Shown: positions 18,050-29,395 of the stretch, piece by piece
Numbering within the stretch: the first letter of the stretch is position 1
Layout of the letters: each line of letters starts with the position of its first letter
Assembly: GCF_011397635.1 (NCBI RefSeq)
Contig: NC_064759.1
Location: 23,956,428-24,020,427, forward strand
Source of the DNA: Epinephelus fuscoguttatus
Taxonomy: Eukaryota; Chordata; Actinopteri; Perciformes; Serranidae
Direction: 5' to 3'
Length of the DNA: 64,000 bases
Notes under the pieces: generated by a model
What the model was told of the DNA's origin: nothing
Database searches by the model: none
What the model saw: only the letters and a program-made list of their open reading frames with translations
Program-made: the position numbers and the translations under genes

Positions 18050-19647
18050 TTAGCTCTTGCAGTTGGCCCGGACATTCATGTACACTTTGTTAGCTGTGAA
18101 GAGACGAGAAGAGAAACACAGAGAGAGAGAGAATTAGTATTTGAAAATAGAAAGTCACCAAATGCACAAAGAATCAGTGTCTATGCAGAACTATCACAGA
18201 ACACAGCAGGGTTAAAGGAGTAATTAAAGCTCCAGTGTGTAGGGTTTAAATGGTAAATAATAAATGGACTGCACTGGTAAAGCGCTTTTCTCGTCTTCTG
18301 ACCACTCAAAGCACTTTTACGTAACATATGTCACATTCACCCATTCACACACACGTTCACACACTGGTGGCCAAGGCTACCATACATGGTGCCATCTGCG
18401 GAAGCAATTTGGAGTTCATTATCTTCTTGCCCAAGTATACTTCAGCATGTTGGCTGGAGGAGCTGGGAATGACCGCTGATCTTCCGATAAGTGGATGACC
18501 TGGTCTACCTTCTGAGCCACTGCCACTCCAGTGGCAACTAGCAGTGAGGTTGCAGAACTGAAACTTCTCCTGTGTGCCAAGCCTGTAGGATAACTATGGT
18601 TGCCAATGCAAAAACCACGATGGCCCCATCTAGAGCTAGTGTTTGGTTTGTCCATTCTGGGCTATGGTAAAAAACAAAAAACAACATGGTGGACTCCACA
18701 GAAGAGGCCCCGCTCACTATGCAGATATAACAACTTATACTAAGATAACAAAACCACAGAGATTTCTATTTTCAGGTGATTATACACATGAATATCAGAT
18801 TTCTGTTCTGCCAGTAGATGCTCATACATCCTACACACTGGACCTTGAAATGAAAGTACAAAACACCAAAAAGTTTCACAAATGCAAACAAAAAATCTGT
18901 GCATCATAATAAAAACAGGAGTTCCATAAAGGCATGAGCAGGTGTGAAAGGCCGATCCTTCATAAACTTTTTCAATGACACTTCGTTTGCTGTAACAAAC
19001 AACATTTCAGATACAAACACAATAAAATCAGGACTGTCTCCTCACCATTTTCAATTTTCTGACGCCGAATGCTGGCACATCGGTAGGTGATGACAACAAT
19101 GACGAGGGTCAGCAGCACATCTGCACAAATGATGCCTGCTATTGTCCCCGGCTCGATCCTGTAGCAAGACACAGTGCTCTCTGGCAAACACAGACAGAAA
19201 GTAAATGAGGCAGACTGAGAGAGAAAAGAGTGGGATGAAAGATGTGAACTAAAACCATCTGGAAAAAATGATTCATCGGATGTCTGGCTCTGCATTTGTG
19301 TTGCTTGTTTTTCTAAATGAAACATTATTAAGAATTGAATGTCAAAGTTGTGTGTGTCTTGTTTTTGCTGTACGTACCTGTGAGGGCCCCGGCCAGGTCT
19401 TAGAGAAAGAAGAAAAGAAACAAACATGCAAACATGAATTTCTGCTTCTTTTTTTTTTGTTTAGCTGTTGATGCTACGCAGCAACACCTCTGTCAGTTAA
19501 ATTTCCGTTGTGCAAAAAGTGTGTGGTGTCTGTTTCCTGTGTAAGACCACCTGAATAACTGCATGTGTGTGCAAGAAGAAGGGGTAATAAAATGTACTTA
19601 CTGCTCAGAAGACAAAAGACGACGATAAAGAATTTGTTGTAAGCCAT
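18050..19647 (-). CDS. hcst: Hematopoietic cell signal transducer (DAP10)
   Basis: This is a small membrane adaptor that signals for NKG2D-type receptors in mammals by PI3-kinase and Grb2 docking at one tyrosine. Exons are 19602-19647, 19378-19398, 19046-19180 and 18050-18093, giving 81 residues. MAYNKFFIVVFCLLSS opens a signal peptide. A short ectodomain with one visible cysteine (C28) leads into a membrane segment at about 35-56 with the pairing acid D43 (IICADVLLTLV). IRRQK follows, then KVYMNVRANCKS at the end. The tyrosine motif is Y72-M-N-V: the Grb2-type YxN is kept but the methionine at +3 of mammalian YINM is valine. An upstream UTR exon is indicated at 20186. The 21-base exon 2 and phase pattern match tyrobp. 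It could be read as a divergent DAP12, but the single terminal tyrosine and lack of an ITAM say DAP10. Confidence 0.92.
18228..18845. mobile_element. MITE, TTAA-flanked, CCAGTGTGTAGG termini, in hcst 5' spacer side of exon 4
   Basis: The left end AGCTCCAGTGTGTAGGG follows TTAA (18224-18227). The right end ATCCTACACACTGGACCT precedes TTGA, a decayed TTAA. The terminal inverted repeats are about 17 bases. It lies in the last hcst intron. A second repeat (about 18246-18540) is inserted inside. A TTAA target points to the piggyBac or Kolobok groups. There is no transposase. Confidence 0.75.
18246..18540 (+). repeat. Teleost dispersed repeat (LINE 3' end or SINE-like)
   Basis: The series actgcactggtaaagcgc, cacattcacccattcacacac, then ttgcccaagtatacttc and gctgggaatgaccgc is a decayed copy of a very common fish repeat that usually ends in a tRNA-like B box. 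It sits within the MITE that starts at 18228. Confidence 0.6.
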
Positions 19648-20185
19648 TGTCAGGTTTGTCAACTCAGTCGTGAACTTTCTGAAAGACAAAGAGACTTAAA
19701 ATGGTCTTGTGCTACATGCTCTAAAAAATCTAGACGTGTATTCAATAAGCACTCAAAGGCTGCTTTATAAGTTCATATCCTTCCTATGTCATTGTTTTTG
19801 AATTCAGTACCAAAGTTAAATCAGATAAACTGTTTGAGAACATAGGTTTGACCTTTTTAATCTGCGGTACTCAACAAACGACTCCTGTATCACAATGAGT
19901 CAGAATTTTCTGTGTAGGCTTTTGCCGAAAAAAGAAGAAAAAATCTTAAATGAGCTCATTAAAATCACCAAAATATTATAAAAACAAAAAAGATAAGGCT
20001 CTGTCAACTGCATTTTATGTATCAGAGGTTATATTCACAGTTATATAAACCAAGCTAGATATTCTGATTGTGTATATCTAATCCGAAACTAATTACAAAC
20101 CCATTTTACTGTGAGTTAACAGACACTAAATAGTTAAAAGTTCAGATGAGGAAGAGAAAGTTAGTGTGGTTGAAGATCCTCATAC

Positions 20186-20250
20186 CTGCTTTCCTTAGGC
20201 TGATCTGCTGTCTGGAATCCAAAAGATGATGTGAGTCTAGTTTCCCATTA
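20186..20250 (-). promoter_or_regulatory. hcst: hcst 5' UTR exon and promoter area
   Basis: A donor (AGCAG|GTATGAGG) on the minus strand lies just below 20186, and the coding exon has its acceptor (TTTCAG) at 19679. The 5' UTR therefore likely begins in this purine-rich stretch. The start point is not defined. Confidence 0.45.
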
Positions 20251-21835
20251 GTTTTCACTTTTGAGGGCTGACGTCAAGTTTTTGTCCTGCCTCTGCTGGG
20301 CTGACACTCTGCCTGTTTGTTGTTGTGTCAACTCAGTGCGGGCTGACAGATTTTGTTTACTGATGGTAACAGAGGAGGTATACATTACAATAAAATAGAA
20401 TACACTTAATTATCCTCAAAAGTTTGTTCTGCACTCCACTTCCAAAATAACTAAATAAAATGCCCAATTCAATTATAGTGGAAGAGGTACTCAGATCTTT
20501 TTGTAAAAGTAACAGTATCACAGTGTAGAAATATGCTGTTACAATAAAAGTCCTGCATTCAAAATCTTACTTAAGTGAAAGCACAGACATATTACAATCA
20601 AAATATACTTAAAGTAGAAACAGACAAGGTTGCTTTTACTTATCATTATGAAGTAAATGTTAAATACTGAGGGGGGAATGTCCTGTGCTCCCTGCCTCGC
20701 TATAGAATAATGACACCCTCTGTATTTAGATTGATTCCGTATAAGCCTCACTTTCACTATGCAATTTTACCTGGCACTCGGTACGATCTCCCAGTAGGGG
20801 AAATGACGTCAGTGTAACAACTGAAATAGCTAAATGTGGTAGTTAGGCTCTGAGGGAAACGATGCAGTTGACTTTGTGACAGTGGTGCCCACAATAATAC
20901 CACTTGGAAACACTAGGGGGGAAGAGCCCGGTCTCACTCCGAAGTCGTCGAAATTTGGCGCTTGTGCAGTGACTTGCGGCATCAGAAACCATTGAAAAAA
21001 GGTATTCTTTAACATCAGCATGATACGCAGCCAGTTGCCATTATAGTTTAATGGCCCACTGTGGTGTCAGGGGGAAACGTGGCGGGACAAGGATGAAAGT
21101 TAAGGCTGTGAAAGTCCAATTGGTGTGAGTGGGAGGGGTGTTAGAAGGGTGCAACAAACCCCAACTTTCACCTGAGAGAGTGGCGTTCACATCCCATAAG
21201 ATTCTAATGCCAAACCCTGTTCTTTTTTCATAAACCTAACCACGTGTTTTTGTTGCCTAAACCCAACCACGTGCATTTTTTGTTGAAGGAAAAAAAAAAA
21301 CTCAATTCGTGGTGTTGTACCAATGTAGTGCTTTTATTTTGAAAGAGACTGTATGTAAACGTTGAATTTCCTGTGAAAACAGAAGTTTATTTTGAAAGAC
21401 GACGATCCATGTAACAGGCACAACTTTACACGGCATCCCAGAACTTTAACAACCAATACACCCAGGGTACCTTGCACGTTGTATGTGGACGTTTAAAGTC
21501 CATGACCAAACGTTGATATGTGATGAGGCTGGCGTGAGAATGTGTTGGGGGGGAATGTTAAAAAGCTGTCTGTTCCTACTTTAAAGTACCTAAGGTAACA
21601 GTGCTCATTATGCAGAATGATCCATATCAGAACTATGAAAGGTAGCTGTGATTGGAGGAGCACTGAGCTGCTGCGTCTACATGCACCACCATCTTGTAAA
21701 CAACAATCTAACAATATAATATCATTGGACTATGATTAGCCTATGTATGTGCATCATTTTAATATTGCTGCTGGTTGAGGTGGAGCTAATTTCAATCACT
21801 TTATACACCACTGGGTAGATTAATTCATCATAATT

Positions 21836-21981
21836 AAGCAATATCACACTCGAGCTCGTGATGTTGTACTGTGATATCGTCACGGCTGTGATTCGGTCGT
21901 AGGCACGAGGCCGCAGGCCGAGTGCCGAACACAATTACAGCTGCACAGGACAACATCACGAGCTCGAGTGTGATATTGCTT
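21836..21981. repeat. Long hairpin (perfect 32-base outer arms)
   Basis: Arms 21836-21867 and 21950-21981 are exact reverse complements (aagcaatatcacactcgagc onward). The intervening 82 bases also fold imperfectly on themselves around ggccgcaggcc. The right arm ends exactly where the TTATACAAC terminus of the next element begins. It is a fold-back element or one end of that transposon. Confidence 0.85.
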
Positions 21982-22774
21982 TTATACAACAGTTCAACAG
22001 TTAAATAAGCAAGGCTGATTAAGAAATGTCGAAAAATGAGGACAAAATAGATAATTTAAGCATTTTATTTGTCTTCCGCCAACAAAAAAAGTTCCCTCAG
22101 GACTCCGCTGTCACCGTTGCTATGTAACGCAGACATGGTGCGCCAGGCACTTACTCTTTATACACATTTATCTGCACATTTCCATTAATTGTGGCAGGAG
22201 CCTATCCCAGCTACATCGGGCGAGAGGCAGGGTACACCCTGGACAGGTCGCCAGACTATCGCAGGGCTGACACATAGAGACAAACAACCATTCACGCTCA
22301 CATTCACACCTATGGACAATTTAGAGTTACCAATTAGCCTAGTGCCCAATCTGCATGTCTTTGGACTGTGGGAGGAAGCCGGAGTGCCCGGAGAGAACCC
22401 ACGCTGACACGGGGAGAACATGCAAACTCTGCACAGAAGGGCTCCCACGCCCGGGATCGAACCGGCAACCCTCTTGCTGTGAGGCAAGAGTGCTAATCAC
22501 CAGACCACCGTGCCGCCCCAATTCAAAACTTATTTTAGGAAATAAATCCATATTTTTGGCTGTTTGACAGTGGATGAATTAATTAGCCTACAACGCAACT
22601 GCTGACCTAACTGACACTAACCGTCAGTTTTGATTTGATTGTTGATTGCAATCAGCTGTGAGGTGGAGTGATACGTACACAGTGAAATAACCGTGATGTT
22701 GTACTCCAATATCATCAAGGTTTTACTGTCTCTCGACCAATCAGATTGCAGGGCCGGAACTAACGGTTGTATAA
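21982..22774. mobile_element. Non-autonomous DNA element with TTATACAAC termini
   Basis: TTATACAACAGTT at 21982 and its inverse GTTGTATAA ending at 22774 bound a 793-base element that includes the repeat inserted at 22193-22518. No transposase frame was found. The superfamily is unclear. Confidence 0.55.
22193..22518. repeat. Teleost dispersed repeat with B-box-like end
   Basis: The block gggcgagaggcagggtacac, then cattcacacctatggacaat, ctttggactgtgggaggaag and the final gggatcgaaccggcaaccc is a hallmark of a repeat found throughout ray-finned fish. The final motif resembles a tRNA B box. I think it is a LINE tail or SINE and do not assign it further. Confidence 0.75.
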
Positions 22775-24240
22775 TAAAACATATTTCATCAGTTTATTTA
22801 TAATTTGTATTAATAATCTAAATCTGCAAAGTAACTTAAGTTATTAAATAAATGTAGTGGAGTAAAAAAGTACAATATTTGCCCCTGAAGAACCTCAAAC
22901 TGTACTTATGTTCAGTACTTGAGTAAATGTACTTAGTTACATTTCACCACTGCAGGTCAGTAGCAGATATAACACATTGTAAAAGACAGTGAACAGTTAA
23001 AGTAAATTGTTACACACTCTCATCCAGTGGTAAACACAGCCGCACAGTACATGGCTTTTACACACAGCCAAATCTTTTATCCGCTGAAATTCAGAGCACC
23101 AACAAATCTAGGTACAAAAAAATGTTTGAGTAACTTAATATCTTCTGCCGGAGGGCCCCTGAAAAGGTCCTATGCATTTTTTTTTTTTTAAATTTTTTTG
23201 CAACAGTTGTTGAAATAAGAAATAAGAAATAAGAAATAAATAAAAGTGACATTTTCAGGAAAACTGGTTTTCATCATTATACTAATGCAACAATGAATAC
23301 AGTGTTTGTTTTTGTTGTTTTAATAAAGAGGCCTAAGGGTGAATATTTTGGCTCCAAATTAAATTTGGTTATCATTGCTTACATTTCGGATGAACATGAT
23401 TATTGCTGGCCTCCATGGGCCCCCCCAAGTGGCTGAACCCCAGAAAGCTTTCCCCTTTTTACACCCCTGTGGGCGGCCCTGCCAGAGGGTATAAGCTCAC
23501 ATTGGAAAACATGAGCAGAATCATCTTCAGGGCCTGTTTACTCGTCTTTAAATAAAGGTGTGAAAGTGTGTGGGTTTAAATGTCATCTCTGTGTTCACAC
23601 TCGTGACTCAATACAAGGATTCATGTTTTTATCAAAGACAACCATTTTGCCTCGATCCCTTCACATTGCTTGTCAGCCTGTCAGCTTGAAAAATCCTCAC
23701 GGGGGCAGTCTACTTGAGCTTTTAGCTGTTAGTTGCCGATTGAACTTTGAGACAACACAGTTTACTTTATCTGTGCCGTTCATCTTTGGTTTCGTTTTAG
23801 CTCAGCAGTGCTTTGTCTTTGGATTAGATGATCCTGACACTTTGTGACAGCAGATGGAGCTGTGAGACAGCGTGCAGCAGGACAAATTCACGCCTTTGAA
23901 ATTGGTTAGAAAACAAAAGTTTCACATGCTTTTCTTCTTCAGTTTATCCCTGTCTTTTCATCATCAAGATCCAGTCTCGTCTGAAATAGTGCTGACTAAA
24001 CTGGGGGAACAATGCTTATGTCTCCGTCTTTAGAACAGAAATACAAATACATGCAGTATTAACACAGATATAGATAGCCATAGTACATCCTCTACATAAA
24101 TAAATTAACATGTCAGTGTATACAATGAGATATTGTGATCAAATAAAGACAGTAAAACTTTCACAATTCTTTAAAAAGCAGCCACACAATGTAACTTTCA
24201 ACTATATGGACCTGGGAGAATAGAAACCAGCATTTTGCCC

Positions 24241-24275
24241 TGTACTGTACTGTACTGTACTGTACTGTACTGTAC
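24241..24275. repeat. (TGTAC)n microsatellite
   Basis: Seven exact copies of tgtac in tandem, followed by a degenerate copy. Confidence 0.95.
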
Positions 24276-24276
24276 A

Positions 24277-25135
24277 CATACTGTACATATAGGGTGAAGG
24301 TGGAGAGGGTGACCAGCTTTAAATTCCTAGGCACACAAATTTAGGGGGGGGGGGGGGGGTTTATTTGTTGTTATGTTTAATGTACTGTTTGTCTGTGTTT
24401 TTATTGTATGCAGCACATATGAGTCCAAGACAAATTTCCCTATGGGACAATAAATCGTATCATATTGTATTGTATTGCATTGTATTGTATCGTATTGTAT
24501 GGTATTACATTGTATTGTATTGTATCGTATTGCATTGTATTGAATCCTATTGTATTGTATCGTATCGTATGGTATTACATTGTATTGTATTGTATCAAAT
24601 CGTATTGTATCAAATCGTATTGTATTGTATCGTATCATATGGTATTACATTGTATCGTATCGTATCGTACCGTATCGTATCGTATCGTACTCCATCCTGC
24701 TCATCACCTGTTTGAACTGTGGCCCTCTGAAAAACACTACAGGTCCATCAAAACACACACCACAAGATTCATAAACAGTCCCTACCCTGAAGCCATCACC
24801 ATACTGAACTCTGAACTGAAGCGAACCCACTAAAACACATTGCAGTTCCTTTTCTTATGCGCAATAACTTATTTTATGTGCAATAATATACATGAGCACA
24901 TTTTTGAAATCCCATTTTAACTGCATATGTTGGCAATGACTGTATGAAGTGTTTCTACAATTGTGTGGAATGTAAGTGAAATGAAGGCATTTATTTATTT
25001 ATTTTTATTACTATCTTATTACTATTTATTATTTACTTTTATATATGAGCCCTGTCCCCGAGTGCACCTGAATTTCGTTATGTTTGTACAATGACAATAA
25101 ACAAAATCTGAATCTGAATCTGAATCTGAATCCAA
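24277..25135 (+). mobile_element. Non-LTR retrotransposon 3' end interrupted by another LINE tail
   Basis: At about 24295-24335 a frame reads KVERVTSFKFLGT, a typical end-of-RT motif. At 24693-24830 a second piece reads LFELWPSEKHYRSIKT then RFINSPYPEAITILN, the usual C-terminal tail of fish LINE proteins. The 3' UTR ends aatttcgttatgtttgtaca with a (TCTGAA)n tail to about 25135. Between the pieces are a 16-base G run and a second 3' end (ccctatgggacaataaat) with a long pentanucleotide tail. It is 5'-truncated and inactive. Confidence 0.65.
24456..24692. repeat. Pentanucleotide array (TATTG/TATCG)n, about 235 bases
   Basis: About 47 units of gtatt alternate among TATTG, TATCG, CATTG and AATCG variants. 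It directly follows a LINE-like gggacaataaa end, so it probably grew from that tail. It creates long artificial Tyr/Ile/Val/Cys-rich frames in all phases. Confidence 0.95.
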
Positions 25136-25311
25136 CCTGTTCACCACAGTGTCATGCCACTTCTTCTTTGATTACTCATTTGTTTCTCTGTCTTCCTTCC
25201 TGTCCTTCTTTTTGTTTATTTTATATAATCAGAGGGTGAGAAGAAGAGGTAGTATTTTAAGATTTTGTTATTAATTTAGAAGTCACAAACTTAACCCCTG
25301 AATATGTCCGA

Positions 25312-25753
25312 CAGTGGTGGAATGCAGCTGCATCAACATTTTGTCAATACTGCACTTAAGTTTTGTTTTACTTTCTGCTACTCTCTACTTCTGCTCCACC
25401 ACATTGATTTAATAGATTTAGTGACTAGTTACTTTACATATTCAGATTATTAAACTATTTAGTAGCCAATATAAACTAATCAAAATGAGTTCCACCTTTA
25501 CCAGCTGCAGCACTAAAGCCACAAACAAATGAATGCATCAATAATAATAATCCAGTAATATATAATGATTCTAGAGTGGGCTATTTTCAAAAGGAGCACT
25601 TTACTTTTGGGAGTTTAACTACATGTTGATGCTAACACTTTTGTAACTTTACTTAAGTAAGATATTGAATGCAGGACTTTTACTTGTAACAGAGCGGTTT
25701 TACACAGTAGTGTTGCTACTTTACTGAAGTAAAAGATACTTCTTCCACCTCTG
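25312..25753. mobile_element. hAT-like MITE, CAGTGGTGGAA family, near complete
   Basis: It begins CAGTGGTGGAATG and ends TTCTTCCACCTCTG. The flanking 8-mers atgtccga and atgttaga match at six positions, as expected for an aged hAT target duplication. It is 442 bases with no coding capacity. Confidence 0.75.
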
Positions 25754-26229
25754 ATGTTAGACATGTTTTTAAAGTATGTATAACCTGTAGATCACGCTTG
25801 GATCTGTCTTAGACCTAAAAGGAAAGCTACTTTTAATGTCTATGTTTCCACCTTTGAAACATTCTGAAAACCTGGCACTGTCGTGAACTTATCAACATTT
25901 CAAGATTTTCAAAAAGGAAAAAGACATAAAAAAATCACAGAATATATCATATCACCTTTCACACAGCAGTTCAACTATTTTAAAAAAAATCTGGTTATAC
26001 ATCTTTTTTTTCTGATTTATCTTTTATTTCATTGTTATATCAGAGTTAATATAACATTGATTATCAGGAGCAGCCTGTCCCCCCGCCCCCCCCATCATTA
26101 TAGCTCATTTTTAGTAACTCTTGTACTTATAATACTCCTATTGTTACTCTATTAGGCACTGCAGTTTGCTTCTGCTCCTTGAGGACACATCTATCTTGTG
26201 TACTTGTATATTTTGCCAGATATTTAATA

Positions 26230-26396
26230 CTGTATTGTTCTAAAACTGAGCCCAGTGAGTGACCCTGACTCTGGGAACCCACTTGTTGTTAGTGGTTGTA
26301 AATCGTTGAAATTGTTGTTACTGTAATTTGAAGCATTCTCTGGCACAAGAATTTCCTTCGGGATAAATAAAGTTGTATTGAATTGAATTGAATTAT
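26230..26396 (+). repeat. LINE 3' tail with (TTGAA)n
   Basis: The segment ctggcacaagaatttccttc then gggataaataaagttgtatt ends in three ttgaa units. This is the standard 3' end of a fish non-LTR element. Coding sequence is absent. Confidence 0.6.
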
Positions 26397-27639
26397 TTCC
26401 GTACTCTCAGCTGCCTTTTATTTAACATTTGGCTCACTTGTTATTTCATTATTATATTTCTCCACATTTTACATCTCTGTATGCTGTTGTGTTGTTAATG
26501 GGACAAATAGACACTTAAATGTTTAGTCATTTGGTAAAAACAGATTCATCACTGTGTCCCAAGGTGATGTCTTGATGTCACTGTTTCTTAGATGACACAG
26601 AGTTTCCTGTAAGGCTGTGTCTACAGGGTTTCTTGAAGAAAATAGGTTGTTACCTAAAAGACAATCTGTGAACCAAATTAAAACAAAAAATCAGCTGTCA
26701 TTTTTTTTTTTTTTTAATTGATTGACAAGTTTATTATAGTGTAACAAGTTATGTTTTCTGAGGCTGGAAACATTTAGTTTAATCGTGCACATTTGTGTTA
26801 ACATTGGAGTATAATATAATTTCACAGAGTGTGGGCTTTACACTGATTTAGTTTAAGTTTTCATTGATAATATGTAAGGAAATCTACCCTTTGACATACA
26901 AAGAAAAAGCCTGATTGGACCATGTATTTGTTTTCTAAATAAATACTTTAATGTAGCTTACTGCTGTGTTTAGTTTTGTGTTTTGGTATTTTGTGATAGT
27001 TGTGTTTCTTTTATCAAGGAACAGAACAATATTAAAGATAGAGATGTTTTCATTTTTCCTCAAGTCACAGGCTCAATTATTATTTTTGATTTTAAAGCAC
27101 TCTGCTTGTTCATTTTTATTACTCACTTCTTTTAGATTTCAGATGCAAATAGTTATACTTGTTACTCTATTTACTTGGCAGCTAATGTAAGTAGTTACTT
27201 TAATTAACTTTTAACTTACAGATTAGTATTAACAGAAACATGAGATCATCTAATAAAGTATAGAATATAGATAGAAACAGTTTGTTAAAAATTACTAACC
27301 TGTACCAGCTTGAACATTAAAATGTTACTTACATAGTAATGTATTAGTAAAACATCCAGCTTAGTATGCACAGATGAGAGCCATTCTGCATAACATTTAA
27401 TACTTAAATACATTTTGCTGATAAAACTTGTGTATTTTCACTTCAATAACATTTTGACTTTTACTTATTCTACATTATTGTGCCTCTAATTTACTGATAT
27501 AAATACTTCCTCTATCGTTGTGCTTAATCTTAACACACCTTTGTCTTGTATTGTAGTAGTTTTTGTTCACACAGCTAATGACTGTTCATCGTATTTCATG
27601 CAGTGGTTTGCCATAATGGTGAAGTGTGTGGCTTCCCCT

Positions 27640-27861
27640 CTCTGCTAGAGGGCGTGGAGCACAGCTGGGGGCGGTGAGGGGAACAACGTGCTCTGTGTGT
27701 ACAAGCAGGCAGCAATAAGACAACAAGTCACACAGACTTCAGGCGAACCAGAACATCACGGATTCCTCTGGCGCCGTAAAAATCACATCATCCCATTTTG
27801 AAGAGACTGAGGGACCGAGAGGACGACCTGTTGAAGATTTCAAAGCAAAACAGTTTCTGAC
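27640..27861 (+). promoter_or_regulatory. nfkbid: nfkbid promoter and 5' UTR
   Basis: A GC-richer block (gggggcggtgaggggaac at about 27667, an Sp1-like box) precedes the coding start at 27862 in an otherwise AT-rich field. The transcription start is inferred to lie around 27690-27760. No TATA box was identified. Confidence 0.5.
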
Positions 27862-29357
27862 ATGCACTTTGATAAATGTGAGTACATTTAATTTGTTATT
27901 TATGGGCAGAATACAGGTGTTATCACTGGGGTTATATGTTTATATAGAGCACAGCTTTAAAGGCGAATGTTAAATGGTTTGACAGTTATGATGACAACTT
28001 TTACTTTACTACAATTCTGGACAGCATTCTTGTTTTCTTTTATTTATGTGTTATTGTGATAGTGGCAGCATTATAATGATTTAAACTTTGATTGTGTTTA
28101 TAAGCCTACAACATCACACACCTCTCCATCCATCATAAACACATTTAATACATGTTGTTGTGACTTTATTTTTATAGTTTGGATCCTAAATCTGACTAAA
28201 ATGAGCCTTAGTAAAGTGTGTTTTCAAAGTAAGACTATGCTTTCTAGCCATTAGGGTAATATGTATGTTAAAATTAAATACATTTTTACAAATTACTACA
28301 GTTGAGCGATAACTTCATGCACTTTCTCTCGGTTTTCACTGTATGACGACATAGTTCTGGCGAATCCAAGAGTCAGGACATCATTTGGGGAAACCCTGAT
28401 GCACCTCCACCCCTGCTCGCTTGTTTTCATTTCCCCTTTTGATTAATGCCAGACAAGCAAACAGCGTGACATGACAACTGAACTTTCTTTGTTTGTGCCT
28501 CCCTTTGACACAGGCCTGAGTGATTACATGTTATGTCGCGCTCAGTGGGTTCTGTTAAACCCCAAAATGAGGAAATTGGCTCTGCAGTGCTTCTTTCTTT
28601 CTCTGCGGCGCGAGCCAAAAGAGAAAGGTCGTCGGAATCCCCAACCTCCCACGCACATGACTCAATGTCCAGGGGTTTCCACATCTCCTATTTGAATAAA
28701 ACACAGAGAATAGCCCAAAGCAGTGTGGGGGCAGTAAGTGCAAACTCAAAATTTATATTTATGTGGGGGCTACAATGTCCTCCTACTCTTAAAGAAATCA
28801 CCAAAAGCCATTTCCTCACTTGTACTTTCTCTCAGCTGATGTGTCAGACTGGAAAGTGTTGAGCACCTGGTCATTTACTGGTTATTATAGTGTGTGTAGT
28901 TACAGGTTGCAGCATTACATCATCTGTAAAAAGGCTAAAGGTGACATTTTGTTAAAGATCAAATGAGTCAGGATTGAGTAACTTATAGTAACACCTTCTG
29001 AACTTGAAAATGAAACTTGGTGCCGCTGAAATGTACTGACTGATGTCATTTTACTCTGATAAGGTGACCTTTATTATGTGGTGGGAGCAGGTCACACAAG
29101 GCCTCATTGTTTAGGACAGGTTTTCAGCTGGAAGTGGAAGTGCTGTGTTTGAGAGACAGAGAAGACGCGGCTAACCGAGAGAAATCTACGCTCCGTGAAC
29201 TCTCTTTTCTCTCTCGCTGGTGGAATTTGCATATTTTGTTTTTTAAAATGACACCCTCTTTGTGTTAGCTCTGGGGAACAAACATGTCTTGTCGCCGTGC
29301 GCCCCACCGCAGCAGTCGACAGGCTCAAAAGAAAATAACAAAAAAAAAAAACATGTC

Positions 29358-29395
<38 letters not shown>

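Larger units (their letters stand above)
20476..22952. mobile_element. hAT-like MITE split by nested insertions
   Basis: The left end (TAGTGGAAGAGGTACTCAG, 20476) and right end (ACTTAGTTACATTTCACCACTG, to 22952) are the two termini of the common fish CAGTGGTGGAA element. An intact relative lies at 25312-25753. Here the two ends are 2.4 kb apart because later repeats landed inside, including the fold-back at 21836 and the element at 21982. No 8-base target duplication survives. Confidence 0.6.
22953..27600. other. Gene-free repeat field before nfkbid
   Basis: Apart from the repeats listed separately, this is AT-rich sequence with no spliced coding model. A decayed element with ends ctgccggagggcc and ggcggccctgccagag lies at about 23140-23490. 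The open frames here are short and resemble nothing known. Confidence 0.55.

Noticed and set aside
23560-23847. Plus-strand 95-residue frame
   Set aside because: No similarity and no splice context. It is flanked by repeats.
24327-24833. Several overlapping frames rich in Tyr, Ile, Val and Cys on both strands
   Set aside because: They are translations of the pentanucleotide array, which is open in all frames.
28427-28862. Overlapping open frames on both strands in nfkbid intron 1
   Set aside because: The stretch is locally GC-richer, so frames stay open by chance. No phase-compatible exon joins the nfkbid model.
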